A stretch of 64,000 nucleotides of DNA from Orientallactaga sibirica. Its lineage: Eukaryota; Chordata; Mammalia; Rodentia; Dipodidae. The notes under the pieces are model-generated. The model was not told the origin of the DNA. It saw only the letters and a program-made list of their open reading frames with translations, and did no database searches. Both the position numbers and the translations under genes were made by a program. Of this stretch, positions 1 through 10,055 are shown piece after piece. Position 1 is the first letter of the stretch; every line of letters begins with the position of its first letter. The stretch lies in the NCBI GenBank assembly GCA_036365145.1, contig JAEOAD010000005.1:7456001-7520000 (forward strand), given 5' to 3'.

Positions 1-66
1 TCACATGTTTAAATAGCATACCTTATGAAAAACAACTATGTGTACCAAAATTAAAAATGCTATCAA

Positions 67-221
67 GCCGGGCATGGTGGCACACGCCTTTATTCCCAGC
101 ACTTGGGAGGCAGAAGTAGGAGGATCGCAGAGACTTCAAGGCCACCCTGAGACTACATAGTGAATTCCAGGTCAGCCTGAGCTAGAGTGAGACCCTACCT
201 CGGTAAACTAAAAAGAAAAAA
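67..221 (+). mobile_element. B1 SINE
   Basis: A full-length copy starting gccgggcatggtggc, with both 7SL-derived halves and an A-rich tail. No clear TSD was seen. Confidence 0.9.
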
Positions 222-245
222 GTGATGTCAAAAACAGTGGGTGGA

Positions 246-408
246 GCTGGGCGTGGTGGCTCACGCCTTTAATCCCAGCACTCGGGAGGCAGAGGTAGGA
301 GGATCGCTGAGAGTTCGAGGCCACCCTGAGACTACATAGTTAATTCCAGGTCAGCCTGGACCAGAGTGAAACCCTACCTCGAAAAACCAAAAAACAAAAA
401 AAAAAAAA
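246..408 (+). mobile_element. B1 SINE
   Basis: A full-length copy with an A-rich tail, flanked by a 9-bp TSD agtgggtgg at 236-244 and 409-417. Confidence 0.92.
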
Positions 409-456
409 AGTGGGTGGCATCACCCTCCTGGCTTAATAGAAAATAGTGGAGGTCAG

Positions 457-683
457 GGGCTGGAGAGATGGCTTAGAGGTTAAACGCTTACCTGTGAAGC
501 CTAAGGACCCTGGTTCTAGGCTCAATTCTCCAGAACATACATAAGCCAGATGCATAAGGGGACGCACGCATCTGGAGTTCGTTTGCAGTGGCTGGAGGCC
601 CTGGTGTGCCCATTCTCTTTCTCTCTCTACCTGCCTATTTCTGTATCTCTCTCTCTCTCAAATAAATAGATAAAAAAAATTTA
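457..683 (+). mobile_element. DIP SINE
   Basis: A complete tRNA-like head, body and CT-rich region, ending in an AAATAAATAG tail. Confidence 0.9.
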
Positions 684-775
684 ATGGCACACGCCTTTAA
701 TTTAGGAGGAAAAATAGTGAATTCCAAATAGTCTCGAAAAACAAAAAAAAAATAATAATAATAATAAAAAAAGAA
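684..775 (+). mobile_element. B1 SINE, internally deleted
   Basis: The head (tggcacacgcctttaat) and the right part (agtgaattccaaatagtctcg) are present, but the middle is lost. The tail is A/AAT-rich. It abuts the preceding DIP tail. Confidence 0.65.
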
Positions 776-812
776 AATATCTCCTAAAAAAAAGAAAAAG
801 GAAAATAGTTGA

Positions 813-963
813 GGGCTGGAGAGATGGCTTACAGGTTCAGGTGTTTGCCTGCAAAGCCAAAGGATCCAGGTTCAATTCCCCAGGACCCACGTAAGCCAGA
901 TGCAAAAGGGGGTGCATGCATCTGGAGTTAATTTGCAGTGGCTGGAGGCCCTGGCGTGCCTAT

Positions 964-996
<33 letters not shown>

Positions 997-1060
997 GCTC
1001 TCCCTGCCTATTTCTCTCTCTCTCAAATAAATAAATAAAAATAAAATATTTTAAGAAAAA
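813..1060 (+). mobile_element. DIP SINE
   Basis: A full-length copy with an expanded (CT)n region and a tail of (AAAT) units. A minus-strand ORF read through it is spurious. Confidence 0.9.
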
Positions 1061-1159
1061 GAAAATAATTGAACTCATATTTTCCTCTATGCACTTATTC
1101 TGGCTGGACATGAGGTTTTGGTTGAACTCTATCATGACACACTAGCCACACACTATGTC

Positions 1160-1309
1160 TTTTTTATTTATTTATTTATTTTGGTTTTTCAAGGTAGGGT
1201 CTCACTCAAGTCAAGATTGTCCTGGAATTCACCATGTAGTCTCAGGGTGACCTCTAACTCACAGCAATCCACCTACCTCTGCCTCCTGAGTATGCCACCA
1301 TGCCCAGCA
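1160..1309 (-). mobile_element. B1 SINE
   Basis: A minus-strand copy. The T-rich tail (TTTA)n is followed by caaggtagggtctcac and ends at the complement of the B1 head near ccaccatgcccagc. Confidence 0.88.
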
Positions 1310-1450
1310 CTTTTTATTTTATTTATTTTTTATTATTGACAACTTCCATAATTATGGACAATAAACCATTATAATTCCCTTCCCCCCTACTTTCCCCTTC
1401 ACAACTCCCCTTTCCATCATATCCATTTCCCCCCTCAATCAGTCTTTTAT

Positions 1451-1628
1451 TTATTTTTTTATTTATTTATTTATTTATTTATTTATTTTTTTGAGGAAGG
1501 GTCTCACTCTGACCCAGGCTGACCTGGAATTAACTATGTAGTCTCAGGGTGGCCTTGAACTCAAGGCAATCCTCCTACCTCTGCCTCCCGAGTGCTGGGA
1601 TTAAAGGCGTGCGCCACTACGCCTGGCT
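1451..1628 (-). mobile_element. B1 SINE nested in LINE-1-like repeat
   Basis: Flanked by a 12-bp TSD tcagtcttttat at 1439-1450 and 1629-1640, which proves insertion into the older repeat. Confidence 0.93.
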
Positions 1629-1770
1629 TCAGTCTTTTATTTTGATGTGATCATCTTTTCCTCCTATTATACTGGTTTTGTGTATGCAGTGCCAGGCACT
1701 GTGAGGTAATGAATATCCAAGCCATTTTGGATCTGGAAGAGTGCATTGTACGGAGTCCTATCCTTCCTTT

Positions 1771-1998
1771 AAAAAAAATATTTATTTGAGAGAGAGAGAG
1801 AGAGGCAGAGAGAGCGCGCGCACATGGGTACGCCAGGGCCTTCGGCTGCTACAAACGAACTCGACACGTGCGTCCTTTGTGCACTTGTGTGACATTGCAC
1901 ACTTGCATCACTGTGCATCTGACTTATGTGGGACCTGAAAATTCAAACATGAGTTCTTAGGCAAGTGCCTTAAATGCTAAGCCATCTCTCCAGCCAGC
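1771..1998 (-). mobile_element. DIP-long SINE nested in LINE-1-like repeat
   Basis: Flanked by a 9-bp TSD ccttccttt at 1762-1770 and 1999-2007. It contains the longer internal module (gtgacattgcacacttgcatcac) in a diverged form. Confidence 0.85.
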
Positions 1999-2478
1999 CC
2001 TTCCTTTGGCTCTTACATTCTTCCCGCCACCTCTTCTGCAATGGACCCTGAGCCTTGGAAGGTGTGATAGAGATGTTTCAGTGCTGAGCACTCCTCTGTC
2101 ACTTCTTCTCAGCACTATGGTGCCTTTTGAGTCATCCCAGAGGTCACTGCCATCTGAAAAGAGAAGGTTCCCTAACCAAAAGTGAGAGTGGCATTAATAA
2201 ATGGGTATGAACATGAAAAAGTGCTTACTGGGAAGTTTGGTGAGCATAATATATGCATTTAGCCAGATAAGAGCAGGTGTTACACCCATAGGGCTCATGA
2301 CCTCCCCTGTCATAGGTTTTCAGAATCAGGCATGAATGTCTTTTTATAAGCAAGAATATTTTAATATCTTTTTCATATACTTATAGTTTCTCTTCCTTAT
2401 ATCACAATAAAAACTAAAATATTTACTTACAATGTGGAATGCAGCCATGTGAATACACATTTTGTACCCTTACCAGGG

Positions 2479-2534
2479 AAATTATTACCTTGTCCATTAA
2501 GACAGCAAATTATTACCTTGTCCATTAAGACAGC
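2479..2534 (+). repeat. Perfect 28-bp tandem duplication
   Basis: A 28-base unit beginning aaattattaccttgtccatt and ending taagacagc occurs at 2479-2506 and again at 2507-2534 with no mismatch. It lies outside any SINE. Confidence 0.95.
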
Positions 2535-2539
2535 AATAA

Positions 2540-2645
2540 TTTTTTTAAACTTTTTTTTTAAATTATTTTTTTATTTATAGAGAAAAGTAGAGAGGGAGCC
2601 AGCGCCAGCAGTGTTCAGCTGCTGTGAAGGAAATCCAAAATTTTG
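2540..2645 (-). mobile_element. DIP-long SINE fragment
   Basis: The T-rich tail, the gagagaggg region and 'gccagcagtgttcagctgctgtga' identify the 3' part of a DIP-long element. The tRNA-like head is missing. Confidence 0.7.
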
Positions 2646-2698
2646 CAAACCTCCCCTCCTTTCACTGGCTTGTGTTGCTGAGATTGGAAAAACCTTTA

Positions 2699-2857
2699 GC
2701 CAGGCACAGTGGCTCACACCTTTAATGCCAGCACTACGGAGGCTGAGGTAGGAGGATCACCGTGAGTTTTGAGGCCAGCCTGGATAGACTGAGTTCCAGG
2801 ACAGTCTGGAATAGGCTGAGACCTTTCCTTAAAAAAAAAAAAAAAAAAAAAAAAAAA
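2699..2857 (+). mobile_element. B1 SINE, diverged
   Basis: The head reads gccaggcacagtggctcac. It ends in a pure A-run of about 27 bases and lies just before another B1 in the same orientation. Confidence 0.85.
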
Positions 2858-2860
2858 TTA

Positions 2861-3012
2861 GGCTAGGCATGGTGGAGCACACCTTTAATCCCAGCACTCG
2901 GGAGGCAGAGGTAGGAGGATCATTGTGAGTTCGAGGCCACCCTGAGACTACATAGTGACTTCCAGGTCAGCCTGGCTAGAGTGAGACCTTACCTCGAAAA
3001 AACAAAAAAAAA
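2861..3012 (+). mobile_element. B1 SINE
   Basis: A less diverged B1 inserted next to the A-tail of the previous copy. The tail is aaaaaacaaaaaaaaa. Confidence 0.9.
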
Positions 3013-3649
3013 TTATATCAACTTATCAGAATCCCTTGGGGGCAGTTGTGGAAATAAAAAAAAAGGTTAGTTTAGGTGTCTCAGAATCTGCATTTCAATA
3101 AGCAACCAGGTAGCCCTTTCAGGACTTGTAAAGCTGTGTTTTAGGTTGTCAGAACTCATCAGGTTTTCTGTAGGCATGCACATTCTCAAAAAGGTGGAAA
3201 AACAAAACGAGACTATTTGCAGAACCAACAGCAAAGTGCATGTTATTCTAAGCATTCAAGCAGGACACGCAGACCTCAAGTGTTTGGGATGGAATTGGTT
3301 GTTTAAAAGGCCCATGTTAAATTTACAAAGTCATGGGCAAGACTGAATAGAGAAGGGAAGACAGCTGAAATCAATAGATTCTCAAGAATATCTACTCTTG
3401 CCTGCTACCATTTTTCTGAAGAGTTAAGTGCTTCCTGGTGGACAGCTATGTTGCCCTCTGGACAATTTTAGGCTAAAGGGTCAACCTAGCTCTCGACAAG
3501 GGAAAAAGACACAGGAAGGCTGGCATGAGAGCTGTGGCTTGACTCTGAGACAAGGTTTCTTCTCAGCTCTCTACTTAATTTTCACAGAAACCAAACTGAT
3601 AAGGTACTACATTTTCAAAATGGAACATCCCCCAAAGCTCAAGTTTTTC
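3013..3649. other. Unique sequence, no gene seen
   Basis: There are only short ORFs of 60-110 codons without recognisable domains, and no clear repeat. It ends at a T-run that belongs to a degraded SINE. Confidence 0.6.
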
Positions 3650-3808
3650 TTTTTTTTTTTTTTTTTATTGATTTTTAGATACAGAAATAGGCAGGTAGAG
3701 AGGATAAATGAACCGGCCATTGACTTAATTTTCATCTTTTACTGGAAAATCCATTGAACCATTAGGCTTCATAGGCAAGCTTTAACCACTAAGCCATCTC
3801 TCCATGTC
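3650..3808 (-). mobile_element. DIP SINE, degraded
   Basis: The 3' tail and the head complement (accactaagccatctctcca) are recognisable. The central body is replaced or deleted (aaccggccattgacttaatt). Confidence 0.55.
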
Positions 3809-4547
3809 ATTTCTTCTTAGTTAAAGGTGACTTCATCTTTTACTATCCTGACCATTTGTCCTCCACCATCCATGTTTGTTTTCAGTCTCTGTTTGAATCC
3901 ACCTTTATAATTTCCTTTATAAACTCAAACTGAGTTCTCGGCTACGGTTGAGGCTATGGCTGCTGATCCTAATCTTGGTGTTTGCAGGTGCAGCCTCTCC
4001 ACTATCTTTATTTTTATTAAATACCCACTGTTTAATTGCTCCAGAGTAATGTTTTAATTACTAGTTACAGAAAGGGAAAGTTCTGGAGAGTTCTTTCACA
4101 CAAATTAGGAGTTAATAACCGACACAATTCTAAACTCCTTTCATGTTTAACTAAGCAGCAGTTAGTTCATTGATAATTTTGAATGCTGAAAGATGCAAAA
4201 GCTTTTGTGTTTTTTTTTTTTTGGAAAAAAATAAAAGCTACAGAAAAAAATTAATGTTCTTTAAATTTTTTAGGCAAGTGTTCTTTTTATTTCTCCTAAC
4301 TTTCAATTAGAAATCCTCAAGGAAAGTTTTTCTCCTGTGAAAGTGAAAATATTTGCAAATGATTTCTATGAAAAGAATAAATTTTGGAAGGAAAATACCT
4401 GAAATGTTTCTCATTGTGATAGAATTCATCATATAATGGGGAACCGAGCACCCAAATAACTTATTTTGTTAGCAGCCATTCTCCTAAACACGGTGAGAGT
4501 ATGGAACGTACCTCATAACACAAAGTACAACAGTGCTTGCTCTCTCA
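3809..4547. other. Unique A+T-rich sequence
   Basis: About 740 bases with homopolymer runs. I recognised no gene and no repeat family. Confidence 0.6.
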
Positions 4548-4597
4548 CTCGCTCTCTCTCTCACACACACACACTCATTCTCTCCCTCTCTCTCTCT
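4548..4597 (+). repeat. (CT)n/(CA)n microsatellite
   Basis: Alternating ctctct and cacacaca blocks adjoin the 3' tail of the following minus-strand DIP. Confidence 0.85.
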
Positions 4598-4796
4598 TTT
4601 AATTTTACTTATCTGAGACCAAGAAAAAGAAGAGCAAAAGAGTATGGGTGTGCCAGGGCCTCTTGTTGCTGCGAACTCCAGATTCATGCATCATTTTGTG
4701 CATCTGGCTTTACTTTACATTGATACTGGGGGATTGAATTCAGACTGACATCCTTTGCATGCAAGCACTTTTAACCCCTTAGCCATCTCCCCAGCA
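4596..4796 (-). mobile_element. DIP SINE, diverged
   Basis: The complement of the DIP body (tgccagggcctcttg, gtgcatctggc) ends at ttagccatctccccagc. Confidence 0.82.
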
Positions 4797-5040
4797 TACA
4801 TTCTCATTCCTTTTTCTCTCTCTCTGCAGTATGTACATGTATATGTGTATGTGTGCAGATGAACATGAGAGGGAAAGAGGACTTTGAGTATCTTCCTCTA
4901 TAACACTTCTTACCTCATTTCCTTGAGATGCTATCTCTCACTGACTGGCTGACTAGCAAGCCCCAAGGATCCTCTTGTCTCTGCCTCCCACCACTAGCAC
5001 TGGAGCGAAGTTGGATGGCTCTCTCAGCTTCCGATCTTGT
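4797..5040 (-). mobile_element. B3 SINE, truncated
   Basis: gactggctgactagcaagccccaaggatcctc and the preceding TG-rich part match the complement of the rodent B3 3' half. The tRNA-like end is absent. Confidence 0.6.
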
Positions 5041-5273
5041 CTCTGCATGCCTCCATGGCTGACTTTCCAAAGCCTATCACCTCTCACCTCTACTGCGTCA
5101 CAACACGCTCACTAGGTCTAAACCTCAAGCCCTCATTCACTCCTTTCTTGCATTTTCAATCTTTCCTGTTCATTCCAAGCCAAGGAACATGATTGTGTCG
5201 ACTCTGTTTGAAAGCATTCTTCCTTAGTTGTTCCCTAAACTTCTAGGCTGTCTCACTTCGGAAGACTCCTTGC

Positions 5274-5862
5274 TGTGGCTGGGATGCAGGCTCATGTGCT
5301 GGAAGGCTTGGTCCCTAATGGAATGGGATTGAAAGATGGAACCTCCTAGAAGAGGGGCCTAATTGAAAGGAAGTAGCCATGGAGGGCCCACTCTTGATGA
5401 GAACCAATGCTCAGCCCTGCAAGTGGAGCTGGAGAGTCGGTGGCCACCCCACAGGATCTGTATCCTTTCACATGCTTGCTTTCCTCTGCTTCTCTGCCCT
5501 GCTGTGACACAGCCGGGGACTCTCATCACATGGCAGGTTGTTTGTACATTTTTGCCACCAGAAACATTAACTGAACAAATGTCTTGTCTTGTCTTGTCTT
5601 GTCTTTTCTGTCTTTCTTTTTCTTTTTCTTTTTTTCCTTTTCTTTTGTTTTCAAGGTAGGGCTTCACTCTAGCTCAGGCTGACCTGGAATTCACTATACA
5701 GTCTCAGGGTGGCCTCAAAAGCTCACGGCAATCCTCCTACCTCTGCCTCCCGAATGCAGGGATTAAAGGTGTGCGCCACCATGCCTGGCTCAAATGTCTT
5801 TTCTTTATGCATTGCCCAGCCTCGGTGTTCTGTTACAGCAAGACCAAATGAGTAAACTGCTC
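5274..5862 (+). mobile_element. MaLR LTR, split by a B1
   Basis: tgtggctgggatg, aaggcttggtccctaatgg, ggaacctcctagaagaggggcc and the end ctcggtgttctgttacagcaag follow the MST/MLT1 layout. The two parts are 5274-5585 and 5791-5862. No 5-bp TSD was clear. Confidence 0.65.
5586..5790 (-). mobile_element. B1 SINE nested in MaLR LTR
   Basis: Flanked by a 10-bp TSD caaatgtctt at 5576-5585 and 5791-5800. Its antisense A-tail has become (TTGTC)n and (TTTTC)n over 5582-5655, an instance of a microsatellite born in a SINE tail. Confidence 0.92.
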
Positions 5863-5965
5863 ACTTTTCACTGTCTGCACTTGAGCCTCCAAGCAGTCAA
5901 TTCTTCAACTGTTAATGGTGTAATTTTTTTGTCCCTCACTCCACCCTATTAAAAATCATTGTGAA

Positions 5966-6114
5966 GCTGGGAGTGGTGGCACACGCCTTTAATCCCAGGA
6001 CTAGGGAAGCAGATGTAGGAGGATCACTGTGAGTTCAAGGCCACCCTGAGACTACATAGTGAATTCCAGGTCAGCCTGGGCTAGAGTGAAACCCTACCTT
6101 AACCCCCCCCCCCC
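5966..6114 (+). mobile_element. B1 SINE with poly(C) in its tail
   Basis: Flanked by a 14-bp TSD aaaatcattgtgaa at 5952-5965 and 6115-6128. The 3' end reads ctaccttaa followed by about 12-13 C instead of A (6103-6114). Confidence 0.92.
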
Positions 6115-6153
6115 AAAATCATTGTGAATATATTCATTTAGCCATTGGAACAT

Positions 6154-6361
6154 TTTAAAAAGTATTTTATTTATTTGAGAGAGAAAAAGAGGGAGGGAGG
6201 GGGGAGGGAGAGAGAGAGAGAATAGGCACACCAAGGCCTCCAGCCACTCCAGACATATGCACCACCTTGTGCATCTGGCTTACGTGGGTACTGGGGAATC
6301 AAACCTGGGTCCTTTGGCTTTGCAGGCAAGCAAGTCAACTGCTGAGCTATCTCTCCAGCCC
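6154..6361 (-). mobile_element. DIP SINE
   Basis: A full-length minus-strand copy with a purine tract (gggagggagg) at its 3' end. The head complement ends ctgagctatctctccagccc. Confidence 0.9.
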
Positions 6362-6365
6362 TCAT

Positions 6366-6590
6366 TCATTTTAAAGACAAGGACTCATGTAGCCCGGATT
6401 GGCCTGGAAATCATCCAGGTAGCCAAGGATGACCTTCAGCTTCTGATCCTCCAGTCTACAACTCCTGATTGCTGAACTTATAGGCGTGCACCGCCATACC
6501 TGGTTCGGTTCACGCAGTGCTGGGGATTGAACCCTGGGCTTCATGCATGCCAGGTACTCTACCGACAGAGCTACATTCCTCTGTCCTCAT
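6366..6590 (-). mobile_element. B4-type (B1 + ID) composite SINE
   Basis: Complement of a B1-like part (gtagcccggattggcctgg ... gcgtgcaccgccatacctgg) followed directly by the complement of an ID/tRNA-Ala-like head (tggggattgaaccctgggc ... ctctaccgacagagctac). This order matches the rodent B4 family. Confidence 0.75.
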
Positions 6591-6955
6591 GGCGATTTCA
6601 AAACAATCAAATTTAGCAGTCTATTCTCAAATCTTGACATGCTCCTCTTTTGAAATACTCTTAATTTCTTAACGTCAGAGCCATTACCAAGCTCTGCAAC
6701 CTGTGTAGTTGCTTGTACACAGACCTGTCCCCTGATGTTGCTACCTTTAATATGGTAATATTTGTAAACAGAAGGCCTGCTCTTTATTTGGCATTAGACC
6801 CCACACATTATGTAACCAGTCCTTCATCGCTTTTACAATACTGTATTTGTCTGGCCCTCTCTCCCTTCTCTCCTCCTGTCTTTCTCTCTCTCAGTCCTGG
6901 CCATTGAACTCAGATATTCATTACATCATAGTGGCTGATGCTATCTACACAAAAC
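6591..6955. other. Unique sequence
   Basis: About 365 bases with no gene and no repeat I can name. A short TC-rich patch lies near 6860-6892. Confidence 0.5.
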
Positions 6956-6959
6956 CTGC

Positions 6960-7144
6960 ATAACGGGAGGGGGGAAATAAACCCTAGAACATCAAAATGG
7001 AAGAGAAGCTAGTTGGAAAGAAGGAATTCAGTGGAGGGGGGATTAGGGAGGGAAAAATGGAGAGTAGAGGGAAGGGATTATGGTCATGGTTTATTGTTTA
7101 TACGTATGAAAGTTGTCAATACAAAAGTCAAAAAAAAAAAAAAA
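6960..7144 (+). mobile_element. Retroposon 3' end, probably LINE-1
   Basis: A purine-rich block (ggaggggggattagggagg) is followed by tggtttattgtttatacgtatgaaagttgtcaatac and a long A-run. This is the layout of rodent LINE-1 3' ends; family assignment is tentative. Confidence 0.45.
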
Positions 7145-7146
7145 GA

Positions 7147-7515
7147 AGAACTGGGACTAGGAATATGGCTCAGCAGTTAAATGTTCTTGTTTGTAAAGCC
7201 TAATGGCCCAGGTTCAATTCCCCATTCCCACATAAGGTATTGTAAACATCTGGAGATCATTTACAGTGGCAAAGGGCCCTGGTGCACTATTTATTTATTT
7301 ATTTATTTTGAGGTAGGGTTTCACTCTGGTCCAGGCTGACCTGCAATTAACCATATAGTCTCAGGGTGGCCTCGAACTCACAGCAATCCTCCTACCTCTG
7401 CCTCCCAAGTGCTGGGATTAAAGGTGTGCGCCACCACGCCAGGCTCCTGGTGCACTCCTACTCTCTCTCTTCCCTCCTCTTTCTTCCTGCAAATAAATAA
7501 ATAAAAATATTTTTT
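7147..7515 (+). mobile_element. DIP SINE, split by a B1
   Basis: The head and body occupy 7147-7288. The CT region and tail resume at 7446 after the B1. The sequence is diverged, consistent with the older age implied by nesting. Confidence 0.85.
7289..7445 (-). mobile_element. B1 SINE nested in DIP
   Basis: Flanked by an 11-bp TSD cctggtgcact at 7278-7288 and 7446-7456, inside the DIP body. Confidence 0.93.
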
Positions 7516-7530
7516 AAAGAACTGATGAAA

Positions 7531-7736
7531 GCTGAAGAGATGGCTTAGTGGTTAAGGCACTTACCTGCAAAGCCAAAGGACCTCTGTTGGATTCCCCAGG
7601 ACCCACATAAGCCAGATGCACAAGGAGGCACACGCATCTGGAATTCGTTTGCAGTGGTTGGAAGCCCTGGTGTGCCCATGCTCTCTCTCTCTCTACTTCT
7701 TTCTCTCTCTCAAATAAATAAATAAATTTTTAAAAA
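7531..7736 (+). mobile_element. DIP SINE
   Basis: Full-length. Flanking aactgatga (near 7520-7528 and 7737-7745) is a probable TSD. Confidence 0.9.
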
Positions 7737-7746
7737 ACTGATGAGA

Positions 7747-8644
7747 AGGAAGCACTGAATAGAAACAGGACCCAGCATCCCCATGTGACAGTAGCATTTG
7801 TCCGTGGGAAACAGCTATGTGGAGCTAGGAGAGACCCCCCAAGAAAAGACTTATTATTTACAATTTTTTTCAATACCTTTCTTTCAATGTCTTTCATGCT
7901 TGTGCTTCACTGACTAATAACAGTGTGTCACTTTCTCCAAATGGGCATGGCTACGTTTGTCGTATGTCATTTATAAAGGAATTGTCTGTTCTTGTTGCTG
8001 TTGCTGTTTTCATTATGTAGATGTGGAAAAGTTAAGAGTAAAATAAAAGATCTTGGAATAAGGGGAAAAAAATGTTTGGAATTTTCCTCCTAGAGCTTTC
8101 ATTAAATGCAAGCGAAATCAGATAAGTGCACAAAGTTATTTATATAAAGATGTCCAGGGCAGAGTTGTTTAGAGGAGTTAAAAACCTGGACCTGACCTAA
8201 AGGCTTTTCAGGGGAGACTGCTGAAGTAAACAATGGTGAATAAGGGCAGCGGCATACTCTTTCTTTTAGTCCCTATTGCTGTATGACAAACCGGCCAAAA
8301 TGAAGTGGCTGCATCACTAAGGTGATGCTTTTCTTGCAACCCCGTGGCATGGTGGCATAACTGGCCCCCTGCTGCAGTCATCACCTGCATGCCCTCGGGC
8401 AGCTGTCATCAGTTGGCCCAGGCTGGTCATCTAAGGAGGGAAGCCCTTCCTGGACCATTGGGACATCTGGTCTACTCTCGTCTGCCCTTTCTTCACGCAG
8501 CGGTGGTCTCAGGATTCCATCATGGTGACAGCAGAAACTGCAAGACTTTTTGAGAATTGTCACAGAAGTCAATGATGTTGCTTCTGCTACATTTAACTGG
8601 CCAGGCCCTGACTTAGGGACAGCACAGGCACTAGACTTTTAAAA
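7747..8644. other. Mostly unique; possible MaLR remnant
   Basis: tccctattgctgtatgacaa near 8270 resembles the complement of an MLT1-type LTR end, but the rest is too diverged to delimit. No gene was seen. Confidence 0.4.
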
Positions 8645-8866
8645 AATACTTATTTACTTATATTATTTTACATTTATTTATTTGAGGGAGAGAGATAGGT
8701 GGGTAGAGAGAGAGAAGGGGCACACCAGGCCCTCCAGCCACTGCAAATAAACTCCAAATGTGTGTGCCCTTTTGTGCATCTGCCTTACATGGATCCAGAG
8801 GAATCAAACCTGGGTCCTTTGCTTTGCTGGCAAGCACCTTAACCACTGAGACATCTCCCCAGCCCT
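8645..8866 (-). mobile_element. DIP SINE
   Basis: A complete minus-strand copy ending ccactgagacatctccccagccc. Confidence 0.9.
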
Positions 8867-9052
8867 GCTTATTTTATTTTATATGTGTGTGCATGTGCAC
8901 AAACAAGGGTCTCTTTGCCACTGCAACCAAATACCAACTGCTTGTTCCACTTTTTTTTTTTTTTGCATCTGGCTTATGAGGCTTGGAAATTGCACCCAGG
9001 TCACAGGCTTTGCAAGTAAAAGATTTTAACCACTGAGCAATCTTCCAACGCC
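8867..9052 (-). mobile_element. DIP-like SINE, diverged, with TG tract
   Basis: It carries atgtgtgtgcatgtg where other copies have GA repeats, a T-run in place of mid-body sequence, and a recognisable head complement (ttttaaccactgagcaatc). A similar variant lies at 20946-21183. Confidence 0.6.
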
Positions 9053-9280
9053 ATCAGCCATTTTGTTAGAAATGTTAAAATGAAATAAAGTGGACAGAAA
9101 GCTTTGACCAAAAGGACAAAAGTGACTAGCAGATGTTACTTCTAAATGGCTGGTAAAAGGACAGAGAATTATTCTGACCCTATTCTCCATTCTCTCTTCT
9201 TTTTGGTGAAACCTATAGCAGCATATTAAGGTTACTATTATTTTGAAAATAAAATCCACATTTCCTATATAACAGAACTC

Positions 9281-9451
9281 TGGGTTTTTGTTTGTTTGTT
9301 TGTTTTAGTTTTTCAAGGTAGGGACTCACTCTAGCCCAGGCTGACCTGGAATTCACTATGTCGTCTCAAGGTGGCCTTGAAATCATGGCGATCCTCCTAC
9401 CTCTGCCTCCAACGTGTGTTGGGATTAAAGACGTGTGCACCCATGCCTGGT
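9281..9451 (-). mobile_element. B1 SINE
   Basis: A minus-strand copy with a (TTTG)n tail complement and an altered head (aacgtgtgttggg). Confidence 0.88.
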
Positions 9452-9555
9452 CTTTTTCTTTTTTCTTTTTTAGCTTCTTTCCATTACTAAAAATCATGCT
9501 TGCTTTGTGTCTTTGAAGTCAGGCATTAAGAGGTACAAAAATGAATAAGAAAGGT

Positions 9556-9940
9556 TCCGCAGGCTTCTGTCAAAGCACTTAATTACCCACCTGAGGTAAA
9601 AGGTGAGACCCTGTTGCTGAATACACCACATGCTGCCAATGTTCAGAGGTCTGGCTAGAATCTGGATGGAAGCCAGTTCCCAGATGGTTAGCTGCTATAG
9701 TGCTGGAAAGCACTAGATGAACTGCTGGGAGGGGAGAAATGGCCAACAAGCAAGCAGGGGACACTGCTATGCGAAATCAACCAGCCTGACAAGAGGAACA
9801 CTCCCGTGCAATGGTGGCACCCAGCCTAGGTGGGTAACCAATGGTTCTCTGATTGGCTAAGAGATCTGCTCAGTGGAAAGGAATCCATAGCTGGAACTGA
9901 AAACCAAATCAGAAAGGTCTTTGACATTAAGGAAATCAAT
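9556..9940 (+). mobile_element. LINE-1 3'-region-like repeat, copy 1
   Basis: Matches 46770-47130 over several hundred bases. Shared text includes cttctgtcaaagcacttaat, agtgctggaaagcactagatga, gtgggtaaccaatgg and gattggctaagagatctgct. Sequence at 46640-47785 continues into a LINE-1-like 3' UTR, hence the call. Confidence 0.55.
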
Positions 9941-10055
9941 AGGCCGGTTGTGGAGAGAGAGTGTTGAAAGATCATGTCGAAATTACTATGGAGACTTTTC
10001 TGATATAACTATACTTACCTGGCAGGGGAGATACCATGATCACAAAGTATGTGTA

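Larger units (their letters stand above)
1330..2345. mobile_element. LINE-1-like old repeat, split by two SINEs
   Basis: The segments 1330-1438, 1641-1761 and 1999-2345 match the arrangement at 56430-56597 plus 56925-57350. Shared text includes the pyrimidine-rich stretch after 'attgacaacttcc', gatgtgatcatctt, gccaggcactg, ggaccctgagccttggaagg and ccaaaagtgagagt. A related block lies at 61305-61965. It is therefore an interspersed family. I believe it is an old rodent LINE-1 segment, but that assignment is from memory. Confidence 0.55.

Noticed and set aside
872..1135. Arg/Glu-rich minus-strand ORF and many similar ones
   Set aside because: They are the CT region of DIP SINEs read on the opposite strand; the same peptide pattern recurs at dozens of copies.
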